Assembly (NCBI GenBank): GCA_944548615.1
Contig: OX155955.1
Location: 3,560,279 to 3,624,278, forward strand
Length of the DNA: 64,000 nt
Direction of reading: 5' to 3'
From: Micropterix aruncella
Lineage: Eukaryota; Arthropoda; Insecta; Lepidoptera; Micropterigidae
In this document: piece by piece, positions 22,501 to 31,822 of the stretch
Numbering within the stretch: position 1 is the first letter of the stretch
Layout: each line of letters begins with the position of its first letter
The notes under the pieces: model-generated
The model's database searches: none
What the model saw: only the letters and a program-made list of their open reading frames with translations
What the model was told of the DNA's origin: nothing
Made by a program: the position numbers and the translations under genes

Positions 22501-22746
22501 AGCGCGTATGTATAGTTAGTTAATTATGTCGTATAGTTAGTAAATGTATGTATAGTTAGTAAATTACTGTTAGTTTTGTCGGACGATGCTATCAGTGCCA
22601 CCTGCATGTCGCCGGTGCAGAAGGGTTTTTTAAAAAGTACTATGGCTTCGAACAATCTATTACCTATATAATTAATGCTCTCTCATTGCTTCAATAATTA
22701 TAAGAAAACATTTAAAAATAATAAATTTTTTTTTTAATTATTTTAG

Positions 22747-22946
22747 CTAAATCACGATCAGTGAGTTTCGATGGAAGTGCGAGCAGTGCCAATTCTCTCG
22801 CCCTTGCTCTGGCCGAAGCGCTGTGCTCTGTCGACGAAGACAATAAACACACAGAGCAGATAAATGAATTCATACACAACATTGAAATCACTCCGGATAT
22901 TCGCGCAATCGAGAAGGAATTTGAACTGCCCCATATGTCTCGACAT
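22747..22946 (+). CDS. KIAA0825 homolog: KIAA0825 homologue, exon 6
   Basis: The acceptor ATTATTTTAG ends at 22746 and a GTTAGT donor starts at 22947. The exon is 200 nt, phase 1 in and phase 0 out. It reads AKSRSVSFDGSASSANSLAL and continues through an acidic, helical segment to KEFELPHMSRH. The serine/basic start KSRSVSFDG fits a phosphorylation- and docking-type linear motif. The rest has no recognisable domain. Confidence 0.8.
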
Positions 22947-23129
22947 GTTAGTAGTTTAATTTCTTATAATGGCAATAAGTTGTTGCGGTATTAATCCGCC
23001 TTTATATTGTAAATGAATGCACATGACTTAACGTATACATATTTTACTTAACATTTCGAAAGCCAGCCTTTTACATATTGCATATTAAGTAATAAGAAAT
23101 CTAATGAAAAAATCCAACGATTTTTTATC

Positions 23130-23523
23130 TATTTCTTGAATAATAACCCATAGCACAGTATACCAGACAGTAGCTTCTCTTAGAACTAAAATTAAAATCA
23201 AAGCGAATACGTTGCGAGTCGTAAGGGCTCGGATGGTCGCCAGATGTTTCGGTACTCGACCTACACAGATACCCGAACGCTTGAAAAGGTGGGCAGCCTT
23301 TACCTGCCCTTAATGCGTACTGTTCGCGTTCGTTGTGACGAACCCCTCTGACCACATTCCTCACACCCTCTTCCCGCATTGCCTTGTAGCTCGAGAGTAA
23401 AGCTTAGCTGTAAGATATTGCTAGAGTAAGGTTAGCTGTAAGATATTGCTTTTAGGCAATAAGCTTGCCTTTTTGTTAAAGCAAATAAAGCGTTTAATTA
23501 TTATTATTATTATTATTATTAAA
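23130..23523 (+). mobile_element. retroelement 3' end with (TTA)n tail
   Basis: A CpG-containing segment leads into a near-duplicate motif (TTAGCTGTAAGATATTGC twice, 23405 and 23438), then AAGCAAATAAAGCG and nine TTA/ATT units (23493-23520). Tail and end structure fit a SINE or LINE 3' terminus; the class is not established. Confidence 0.5.
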
Positions 23524-24575
23524 GCTACTGGGTGGTATACTGTGCCCAAAGGTAGGGCAGTTAAAAGCGTAGTTCATATCCTAAAAATACATTTGACAGT
23601 TTGCTTTTATTAAATTTTTCCGCAAACATTTATGAGTATGTAAGTGTTGCAATGTTTACAATATAGAATTCAAAAAGAATAATAACAATTAAATAAATTT
23701 AATTTACATAATTAACAAAAATAATGCATAAAAAACTTTTTTATATTTATTTTGTGGCATGTAGTCAATTATTTATTTCCTCTATCAAAAGTCTATTTCC
23801 CCTATCTTGTTAGGTAGGACTAGGACCTGAGGAGATAGCTAGGAGGATATATGCCCAGTTCCAGCCGCTGACATTGGCTTCAAGATAGCGTGCAGAGAAG
23901 TTTTTGTTTCGCGTGCCGGGCGAACAAATTAAGAAAAACGATAATATCACTGATTTATATCATCGAATTCACTTCACACCGACTCGGTCTCTAATTGAAT
24001 GGATGTAAATGGTAGACTTACATTTCCCCCCGCACCGTTGCCATACTTCATCCTGATCAAAACATAGAAAGTTTTCGTTAGCTTGGTCCACTATAGCAAT
24101 TGCCTCACTGTACCCCCCCCCCCCCCACCACCACCTACTCACTGCCTATATGGCCGCCAGAACATTTACAGCAATACATTTGACAGTGACCATTCTGTAT
24201 CCCGATCCATATTATGTGCCTAATGCTGCGTACAGACTGATGAAAGGTCAAACGAATGGAGCATTTCATCAATGGACGCAGCGCGTGCACGAAGCAGAGA
24301 TGTACCTACTCGCATCTGTTTCCGGCGTGCGCGCGAATGCTGTGCCCATACCTGGTTCAGTTTGTGTTCGCGCGCATCTCAACATAACCCATCCACATTG
24401 GCGCTCTGAGCACACTGCGCCTTGTGTTCGTTCGAAAAACTGTCAAATCACGGATCGATCCGCGCGCGACTTGAAATGCTCGTAGCGTGCGCATGAGATG
24501 CACAGTTCGCGCGCGCAAGGCGTCCAGACTATGAGAATTTGTTACAAAGTGTGCACTAGTGTGGATGGCAAATTC

Positions 24576-24712
24576 TTTCATTCCATGTTACCTTGCGTAA
24601 CATGGAATGAAACCTACAGTCATCATATTTATATGATGACTGTAGAAACCTACGGTCATCATATTTATATGAAACCTACAGTCATCATATTTATATACCC
24701 AGCACTTTGCTC
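24576..24712. repeat. cluster of perfect hairpins and direct repeats
   Basis: A 16-bp perfect stem (24576-24591 with 24597-24612, loop CTTGC) is followed at once by a 15-bp perfect stem (24614-24628 with 24631-24645, loop TT). Two more direct copies of AAACCTACRGTCATCATA follow, to about 24697. Confidence 0.9.
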
Positions 24713-25386
24713 AAGATGTTCCCTTCCTAATGTAAGCGGCGATTTAGTTTGAATCGTCGCAGACCGAGGCATCCTTTGCTCGACTGTTCACGCGGGATTG
24801 GGTAGCCGATCGGTCATTTCAAGAGCGACTGTCATTAGGCAAACAGCCACCTCAGTTTTATAGGAAGACGTTTCCAGATTGTCACAGTTATCTGTCGGAG
24901 TGCACAGTCCAAGGGCGCCCATAAAGCGATTCCCATGGGAAACTGACCCACCATGCACAGAGTCCTACCCGGGCTCGAACTTCTACTTGGAGGCTACCGG
25001 ACGGGTGCTGATCCGTGGGTTGGACAGACCCTAAAACGAAATGGGTCATAATGGCCCTACTGCACTGGACCCATTAGCTCCCTAACGGCGCTGTCGGGTC
25101 AGTTGGGTTTTGGTGAAATCATAAATTAGGAAACACCATGACATATGAGAAGTTAGGTAGTTGAAATAGATCCAAGTCTTTCGAGGGCCAGAAATTAGTA
25201 AGGCATTTATTTATCCAAGGCTACAACTGAAATGCTCTATGACATAATCCACAGAAAGATCATTAATCAGATTCAGACGGGTGGCATTCTCTCGGCCTGG
25301 ACGCTCTGCAGAACGGGGGGCTGTGGCCGTACTTCTACTTCAGGAGGTGGAAGCTTTATATTTTAATGATCTTTCTTTGACTCCAG

Positions 25387-25794
25387 GTTGACGATCCACT
25401 GGCGACAGTTGAGCAGGAAACCGGAGCAGAACTCCTAGTAGCGCAACTCCTCATGACGAACGAGGGCAGAGACAGCCTGAGGGCCATCTACGACCACCTC
25501 TGCCACAACTCTAACAGCCTCATGGAAGACCTCGGCGTCAGGAACCATTCCGTCAACCCCATCAGCTCGGCGTCTCTCCTCTACATCATGTTCCACATCG
25601 GAGAGCGGCCCTTCGACCAGTTCCTCACAGGAGAATGGAAATGCAACTGGTCATCGTTGCTGACTTCCCCATTGGGGCTTTCGAAGCCGGGGGTGAAGTA
25701 TCAGCTGTCTCGTCGCCCGGAATTTCAAGCGAATACTAATTTGAATGCAGCGGATCAGACCATGGTTGATACTATTAATCTCAGTCTCAAATGA
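25387..25794 (+). CDS. KIAA0825 homolog: KIAA0825 homologue, terminal exon
   Basis: The acceptor TTTGACTCCAG ends at 25386. It enters in phase 0 and runs 135 codons to TGA at 25792. Landmarks: VDDPLATVEQETGAELLVAQ, then SLRAIYDHL, then PFDQFLTGEWKCNWSSLL. These follow the order and spacing of the human C-terminus (YLRQIYHII ... VALTEWSWDWSRLLPHYL). The exon is GC-richer and has cleaner codon use than its surroundings, typical of a conserved insect exon. Fifty-six bases separate the stop from the polyA signal. Confidence 0.88.
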   Translation, partial: VDDPLATVEQETGAELLVAQLLMTNEGRDSLRAIYDHLCHNSNSLMEDLGVRNHSVNPISSASLLYIMFHIGERPFDQFLTGEWKCNWSSLLTSPLGLSKPGVKYQLSRRPEFQANTNLNAADQTMVDTINLSLK

Positions 25795-25850
25795 AAAGTT
25801 ATATCAATTTATAAGGTAGCATCTGGAGATAAATCTAGAAACATTAAGAT

Positions 25851-25856
25851 AATAAA
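25851..25856 (+). terminator. polyA signal of the KIAA0825 homologue
   Basis: AATAAA, 57 bases after the stop codon. A GT/T-rich stretch follows (GTGTATTTAAATTTGTTTG, from 25872), as expected downstream of a cleavage site. Confidence 0.7.
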
Positions 25857-25899
25857 TTATTTACAAAAAACGTGTATTTAAATTTGTTTGATTTAGTCG

Positions 25900-25975
25900 C
25901 CCCTCCCCCCCCCCCTCCCCCTATATTCACCCGTAAAAATATTCACTACCCCCCGGCAGTGAATATTTTTAGGAC
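25900..25975. repeat. poly-C tract and 14-bp hairpin after the gene
   Basis: CCCCTCC-rich run at 25901-25921, then a perfect 14-bp stem TAAAAATATTCACT (25934-25947) with its complement at 25958-25971 and a 10-nt C-rich loop. It lies about 80 bases beyond the polyA signal, so it is outside the likely transcript or in readthrough. Confidence 0.8.
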
Positions 25976-25979
25976 CTAT

Positions 25980-27120
25980 TTTACAAGTTAGTGGAAGTAA
26001 TTAAATCTGGTCTATTATTGATGCTAATCAAGAAATTCTTAGTCTAATAAGGATTATGCGATGGGTGGGTTGGCGGGAGGTGCAATGGAATGTACCTATT
26101 TTTTAGTACATTTGTGTCGCTTGTATATGAGATATTCCAACCAACATTTCACAATGTGTTTCGGTCCAATAAGGCATCCGTGTACCGAATTTCAAATATT
26201 GTTATAAATTTTTAAATATTAATTCGATTACTTATTGGAAAAAATCTAAAAACAACATTAGAAAACTAAAATTTTTCTCCCTTTCAAAATATAAACTTCA
26301 AAGTCTATGTATAAAAAGTAAATAGATAAAGCAAAATGTAAAAAAAACTTTTTTCTACCAGGTGTAATTTTATTTTAGCTCTCAAAACATACTATTTTCA
26401 TCACAGATTATACCTGTAGGTACATATCGTAAAATTGTATCTCCATTCAATTTTCAAAAAATTTGTAAATATTGAGTATCTTCAATATCAACTATGACAA
26501 ATATTATCGTCATTCAACGATACTATTGTTGTCACTCGACGATACTGTCGTCGTCACTCGACAATATTTGCGATTCTGGAAGCGATTTGACAGTCCTTCA
26601 ATCATCAGAAGTATGGTTAGGACAGACGACAGCATATGAGTTGTCGTCTGCATGTCGTTGCTCTAGGAGATAGCTGGGAAATGGTAGTAAAAGTCCCCAT
26701 TATGCAATAATTACCGACTATTCCTACCTAAGACGATTGAATTTAAAATATAGCATCGACAAATAAGGATATTCGATTTATATTCGATTTAATAAATAAA
26801 GGACGCGATCCGAATTGCCCTTAGCTCAAAGGTCACACGCTCATAGCCCAGTCCGAATTGGCCTTACGCCTCTGCTAAACGAACGACGCTGGCCAATCCG
26901 TACACGATATAGGGATGGAATCACGCGGGAAGTATAGAGTTGACGATTCTGAAACAGATTAGACAAGTCGTCGAATCGAGGATTATCGAATGCAATGTCG
27001 TGTCGCGTTGACGTATCGTATCCCCACTTTAGTAATTCCGGCGCTGATGAGTTGGATCGTCGAAAAATGTGGAGTATTTAGCTATAATGTTGGATTCGTA
27101 GTTGGAACAATTCAGATGGA
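25980..27120. other. intergenic DNA with repeat pieces
   Basis: Holds a family A head (26125-26210), AT-rich DNA, and MITE copy 2 (26500-27032). No gene was seen. Confidence 0.55.
26500..27032. mobile_element. about 0.5-kb MITE, copy 2
   Basis: Matches 9909-10436 at roughly 80 % over most of its length in the same orientation (shared blocks TTGCGATTCTGGAAGC, CTCTAGGAGATAGCTGG, TTTAATAAATAAAGGACGC). The left end is elaborated by short direct repeats of the GTCACTCGACGATACT type. A duplicated ATATTCGATTT (26769 onward) is another small internal change. Confidence 0.65.
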
Positions 27121-27129
27121 TATATTTTT

Positions 27130-27660
27130 TTAATTTTTAGGAGGCGACTTGCTGAACAGGATCAAACAACGTATAGAGACCCTGGCAGAGGAAAATAAAT
27201 ATTTAAAAAAATAGAACAAAATATTTACCTAATACAGTACAAAATGGAGTCTATTCAACAGCATCAGGGGAAACGTAATCTTGAAATCCGCGGAGTTCAA
27301 TATCCTTACAATTTTACATATGAAAAATATGTGAAATTGTCAGGATTAACATAACTAGGGATGACATAGCTGTCACAAGAAGATCTGACTCCAAACTAAT
27401 AGTTTCATTAAATTTATTAGATTTTAAGATGACATCAATAAGCATATCAAAAACATACAAACCACCGCAAGAAACTAAATTCCAATGACGTGGACTTTTC
27501 TGGTTTCCTCAATCTATTTACGTGTCTGATGATCTAAATCAAGAGAATCGGAATTACTTAGTGAAGGCAAAAGCAGTGGCCAGAGAAAATAACTTAAATT
27601 ACCTACTGGACGTGTTTTCATGGAAAAAATGATGGATAAATGCTCGTAATCGTAAATAGT
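27130..27660 (+). pseudogene. decayed LINE ORF1 (FP-domain type)
   Basis: A coiled-coil-like start (NRIKQRIETLAEENKYLKK) is followed in shifting frames by RNLEIRGVQ, DDIAVTRRSDSKLIVSLN, then IYVSDDLNQENRNYLVKAKA and VARENN. This is the order of the FP-like domain common in ORF1 proteins of insect CR1/Jockey LINEs, which binds nucleic acid. Several stops and frameshifts; not functional. The same-strand ORF2 is absent. Confidence 0.55.
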
Positions 27661-27885
27661 GATTATAGTTAAAAATCACTAATTCCCTTAAATCAGGAAA
27701 GGATACTTCTCTTAGAAACAATGAAAATGGTTCTTTTTTATACTCGTCCTAAATAAAACTATTTATATTTTTTTATAATAATATAATCTAGGTAGTTTAT
27801 CATAAAAATATTTTCTATGATGTTCGATAATTTGTAGTTATTCTAATGTGTGTTTATTTAGATTACCTACTCTTCTAGTTGTTAT

Positions 27886-28520
27886 AATTTATTTATTTAT
27901 TTATTTATTTAAGAATGAATTACTATAAAACTTTGATTAGCTTACAAAAATAACAGGAACCGAATGGCAAAACCTTAACCTTTTGCTTATTTGTTTCTGT
28001 CACCCAACTAGGACTAGCCCGTTCTAGGGTGGACAGGACTCCAATATTACAATCAAGTTTGCTTGATTGCTTGGTTGCCTACAAATGTACAAGTTTTAGT
28101 AAAAAGCTAATGACACTAAATTGCCCTAAAATGTGGCCTTCAGAATAAAATAAAAAATAATAATAATAAATAAATATTAAAAATATATAATAAATAAAAT
28201 GCAATTCCATTATTAAATCGGCAATAAATATAATATAAAATTCGATTAAATAATATAAATAAAGTTATATGTGAGAAAAGAAAGAAACAGTCATTAATAT
28301 TTAATATTATGTTAAGTAATATAAGATTTAATATAAAAATACCTAGTCTAAAAGTATAATTCATTGTCAAAGTCAAATATTTTTTGGTAGTTAGTTCACT
28401 GTTAAAAAATACTTAACATATAAGTTTAAAAATATATTAATAATTTGTGCACCTAAGTTTTATTATACTATTATTTCTAACATTTGATGTATGGTTAGTC
28501 TGTCATGATTCGATAACCAT
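27886..28520 (-). mobile_element. LINE 3' fragment, short copy
   Basis: About 90 % identical to 28806-29390, that is, the 3' UTR and last codons of the LINE whose ORF2 is at 29346-31310. It starts with a TTTATTTATTTA tail (3' end on the minus strand) and ends near 28520, where the coding similarity stops. A separate, strongly 5'-truncated insertion or a local duplication. Confidence 0.8.
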
Positions 28521-28805
28521 ATCTTTATTTAATTAGGCATTCATTTCCATTATTTTTATTTTTATATTTAATAATCTATCTTTTGATACATTATTCCTTA
28601 ATTGTAGGTCCTTATATGCTGAATATAATCATATACATCTTACTACATAATATAAACGGGAAAGTTTGTAAGAATGTATGTATGGATGTTTGTTACTCTT
28701 TCACGCAAAAACTACTAAATGGATTTTGATGAAACTTTACAATAATATAGCTTACACATCAGAATAACACATAGGCTATAATTTATAAAGATATAGTGTG
28801 AATTT

Positions 28806-31345
28806 ATTTATTTATTATTTATTTAAGAATTAATTACCATGAAACATTGATTAGCTTATAAAAATAACAGGAACCGAATGGCAAAACCTTAACCTTTTGC
28901 TTATTTGTTTCTGTCACCCAACTGGGACTAGCCCGTTCTAGGGTGGGCAGGACTCCAATATTACAATCAAGTTTGCTTGATTGCTTGTTGCTTACAAATA
29001 TACAAGTTTTAGTAAAAAGCTAATGACACTAAATTGAAGTCTTCAGAATAAAATAAAAAAATAATAATAATAAAAAAATATTAAAAGATAATATAATAAA
29101 TAAAATGCAATTCCATTATTTAATCGGCAACAAATATCATATAAAATTCGATTAAATAAAATAAATAAAGTTATATGTGAGAAAAGGAAGAAACGGTCAT
29201 TAATATTTATTAATATAAAATTACCTAGTCTAAAAAGTATACTTCATTGTCAAAGTCAAATAATTTTTGGTAGTTAGTTCAATGTTAAAATATACTTAAC
29301 ATATATGTTTAAAAATATGTTAATAATTTGTGCACCTAAGTTTTATTATACTATTATTTCTAACATTTGATGTATGGTTAGTCTGTCATGATTCGATAAC
29401 CATTTCTTTAGTTTATTTTTGAATTCCCTAAATGTCAAGTTCATTTTTATTTCCATATTGATCAGATTGTAAAATCTCGGCGCAATGAAAGAGTAATGTC
29501 TTTGTCCAAATGATGTTTTCCTTCTGGGTATTATTGAGCTATTTTCTAAAACTTGTCTCGTTGGTCGCCGGTTCTGAATTATTCCTAAATTTGAGTTACT
29601 GTCCAAAAATAGCCTTAAGAGGGAAGTTTTTAGAAAAAGTTGCCTACAGTCAAGAACTTTAGCTTCCTTATAAAGTTCATTAGTGGGATGGCGATATGGT
29701 CTACGTAGAATAATTTTTAATATAAATTTCTGCGCAACTTGCAATGGCTCTAGCAGGGTTTTACCACATCCACCCCATCCAATTATGCCGTAAGTAATAA
29801 GCGATTCACATAAAGCATAATAAACAGTTTTTAGCGTTTTGGAATCCAGAATATTCCTCAGTTCTTTGAAAACATATCCAAGGATTCGCACCTTCGTAGC
29901 CACGTTATGTATATGAGAATCCCAACGGAGAAAGCAATCTAGAGTGATGCCTAGATATTTCCAAGATATTTCTCTTTGTATAGGCTGACAGTTACAAGAC
30001 TCTACGCTATCGCACTCGTGTATTACAATAGTTTTATTAGTAGTGGGTTGACCTCTGGTTGTTATACTAAATGGCATGTATTTGGTTTTGCCAACATTAA
30101 GCGTCAACATAAAGTTTCCTAGCCAATTTTTAACAATTTCCATGCCCTCGTTTGCTTTCTCAAATGTGTAATCCCAGTTTGAACCCTTGAATAGTATAAC
30201 AGTGTCATCGGCATATGTGATGATTTTACCTACTGGTAACTGACATAGGTCATTTATGTAGACGAGGAATAAAATGGGTCCCAAAACGCTACCCTGTGGC
30301 ACACCATACGTGAGATGCTGGCTTTTACTCTGTAGGCCCTGGATGGTGACACTTTGTACCCTGTTGGATAGGTAACTATCAAACCATTTAAGACTTGTAT
30401 AGTTAATTCCTACACTGCTCAGTTTGCATAATAATATATTATGAGGAACGGAGTCAAAAGCCTTTGCAAGGTCAAGGAAAACTCCTAGACACTTGTCTCC
30501 TTTATCCACCGTTTTGACTATAAATTCAGTTAAGGCTGCTATAGCGTCTGTTGTCCCTAAACCTTCCCTAAAACCGAACTGATTGTCTGAGAGTATTTTA
30601 TTTTCAATTAAAAATTTATAGAGTCTCGCCTTTGCAACTTTCTCGAAGATTTTGGAGATCGTGTTTAAAATGGAGATAGGTCGATAGTTATTGAGGTCCT
30701 GCTTATCTCCCCCTTTATGTATTGGAATTACTTTGGCAATTTTTAATTTGTCAGGAAAAAATCCGCTTTTAAAACTCATATTAATGATAAAAGCAATAGG
30801 CTGGCTGAGATAGGTTTCAGCTAGTTTAAATACGCATGTCCCGACCCCATCATCCCCCACCGCTGACCTATTTTTAAGGCTGCCTATTACTTTCTTAACT
30901 TCGTCTCTATTTGTAGGCGTTAGGTACATGGACACAGGTAACGTATCAGATTTACTTAGGTCAGTAATTACAGAACTATTTATCCCACGAAACTTTTCTG
31001 CTAATTTGGAGCCAACATTACAAAAGTGACTATTTGTACAATTTAGTAACTTTTCAGGATTATCTTTCATTGTAATAATTTGATTTTCAAATTTAATACT
31101 ATTTAAATTTACATCCTTTCTATTTTTATAATTCGCCGCTTCTTTTATATTTATCCAGATTTTTCGTGGGTCCCCAGCTGAGTCAGTTATTTGTTTTTTA
31201 AAGTATTGCTGCTTAGTCAATTTAATAATTTTATTACATAAATTTCGATAACGAGTGTATTTCTGCCTCAGCATTGCATTGTCCGGTGTTTTTCTTAACG
31301 CTGCGTGCATTTTATCACGAATTATCCAAAATATAAAGTAAGTAG
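28806..31345 (-). mobile_element. 5'-truncated Jockey-superfamily LINE
   Basis: Runs from the TTTATTTATT tail (28806) through a 540-bp 3' UTR and ORF2 to about 31345, where the frame (FFPTYFIFWIIRDKMHAAL) loses family similarity. The endonuclease domain is missing, as expected from incomplete target-primed reverse transcription. It is flanked on the left by a dispersed repeat (28640-28805). Confidence 0.8.
29346..31310 (-). CDS. LINE ORF2, reverse transcriptase part, open for 654 codons
   Basis: RNA-dependent DNA polymerase of a non-LTR retrotransposon, the best-preserved coding sequence in the window. Motifs in order: VIPIHKGGDKQDLNNYRPIS (about 198-217), LSDNQFGFREGLGTTDAI (about 240), FLDLAKAFDSVPHNIL (catalytic D), GVPQGSVLGPILFLVYINDL (about 347-366), YADDTVI (catalytic DD, about 375), KTKYMPF, and the thumb region with WKYLGITLDCFLRWDSHI. 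It ends in a CR1/Jockey-like tail, FREFKNKLKKWLSNHDR. The N-terminal apurinic-type endonuclease is absent, and the ATG at 31310 is internal. The lack of stops suggests recent insertion. CR1 or Daphne is the likely clade; not settled. Confidence 0.88.
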   Translation of the reverse strand: MHAALRKTPDNAMLRQKYTRYRNLCNKIIKLTKQQYFKKQITDSAGDPRKIWINIKEAANYKNRKDVNLNSIKFENQIITMKDNPEKLLNCTNSHFCNVGSKLAEKFRGINSSVITDLSKSDTLPVSMYLTPTNRDEVKKVIGSLKNRSAVGDDGVGTCVFKLAETYLSQPIAFIINMSFKSGFFPDKLKIAKVIPIHKGGDKQDLNNYRPISILNTISKIFEKVAKARLYKFLIENKILSDNQFGFREGLGTTDAIAALTEFIVKTVDKGDKCLGVFLDLAKAFDSVPHNILLCKLSSVGINYTSLKWFDSYLSNRVQSVTIQGLQSKSQHLTYGVPQGSVLGPILFLVYINDLCQLPVGKIITYADDTVILFKGSNWDYTFEKANEGMEIVKNWLGNFMLTLNVGKTKYMPFSITTRGQPTTNKTIVIHECDSVESCNCQPIQREISWKYLGITLDCFLRWDSHIHNVATKVRILGYVFKELRNILDSKTLKTVYYALCESLITYGIIGWGGCGKTLLEPLQVAQKFILKIILRRPYRHPTNELYKEAKVLDCRQLFLKTSLLRLFLDSNSNLGIIQNRRPTRQVLENSSIIPRRKTSFGQRHYSFIAPRFYNLINMEIKMNLTFREFKNKLKKWLSNHDRLTIHQMLEIIV

Positions 31346-31822
31346 GAAAAAAATTGCCGTCTGCGAGCTATTCTGCCGTGCGCCGCAAAAACCGTTGGAG
31401 TTACACGTATATATTGTATAATGGAATATAATGTAAATTAATGTATATACTGTATAATGTATATAATGTATAAGACTTATATAATATATAATAAAATTTC
31501 GAACACTTATAACTGGAGAACGGATGGACCGATTTTCATGATTTTTAATTTGTTGGATTTGTCTCCGTCCCGAATAGCAGAATAATAAAAAACATTGAAA
31601 AATTGACGAAAATTTTATCACAATTTTCCATCACTACGCGGGTAAAACCGCGGGATACAGCTAGTTATTTACTAATAATGATATTATTACCCATTTTTAG
31701 AAAAAACAAACACTTCACAATTATTACTTTGTTTAATGTTATAATATGTATGTTTTTTGTATGTTATAATATTACTTCTCTCCTTGACCGATCTAACAGG
31801 TTTCCTAATCTTATACTCCTTG
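31346..31822. other. AT-rich DNA with a dispersed repeat end
   Basis: TATA/TAATGTA-rich simple sequence (31410-31500), then a repeat end (31500-31668) closing in CGGGTAAAACCGCGGGATACAG-like sequence plus CTAGT. No gene. Confidence 0.5.

Larger units (their letters stand above)
18875..22746. other. intron 5 of the visible gene part
   Basis: Contains a split mariner with a nested retrotransposon (19083-20520), a TTAA-flanked short element (20711-21015), AT-rich sequence (21020-21740), a CR1-like LINE tail on the minus strand (21745-22500) and a short tandem repeat of TATGTATAGTTAGTAAA type (22503-22566). Confidence 0.6.
22947..25386. other. intron 6 of the visible gene part
   Basis: Contains a retroelement 3' end (about 23130-23523) closing in a (TTA)n tail, a poly-C tract (24114-24126), a CpG-rich block (24220-24530) without family signal, a hairpin cluster (24576-24712), and a repeat-like segment of unknown class (24840-25130). 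Confidence 0.6.
4918..25794 (+). other. KIAA0825 homolog: KIAA0825-homologue gene, 3' half (7 exons)
   Basis: Gene model joining exons 4918-5145, 7440-7836, 9582-9847, 11051-11249, 18785-18874, 22747-22946 and 25387-25794. Cumulative phases are 0, 1, 0, 1, 1, 0 and every junction keeps the frame, giving 595 residues and a TGA stop. The assignment rests on recalled similarity to human KIAA0825 at three places: HSKCGELF then GAPLHNLYKVF at the exon 1/2 join (human HTHCNNLF ... LTELYKTF), LAQPQPVWTLLLKVLL in exon 2 (human LSQPRCNWNLLLETLL), and LTGEWKCNWSSLL in the last exon (human LTEWSWDWSRLL). Human KIAA0825 is about 1,275 residues, so roughly the N-terminal half is encoded left of the window. 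Its molecular function is unknown; human loss-of-function alleles are linked to postaxial polydactyly. Introns range from 1.2 to 7.5 kb and are full of transposons. Confidence 0.82.

Noticed and set aside
24150..24485. 111-codon plus-strand frame with CpG-rich codons
   Set aside because: No family resemblance, no splice sites consistent with the flanking gene, and the sequence looks like a repeat-derived CpG block.
27130..27660. Endogenous baculovirus-like gene, because of the FP-type domain
   Set aside because: The same domain is standard in ORF1 of insect LINEs, and a coiled coil precedes it as in those proteins.
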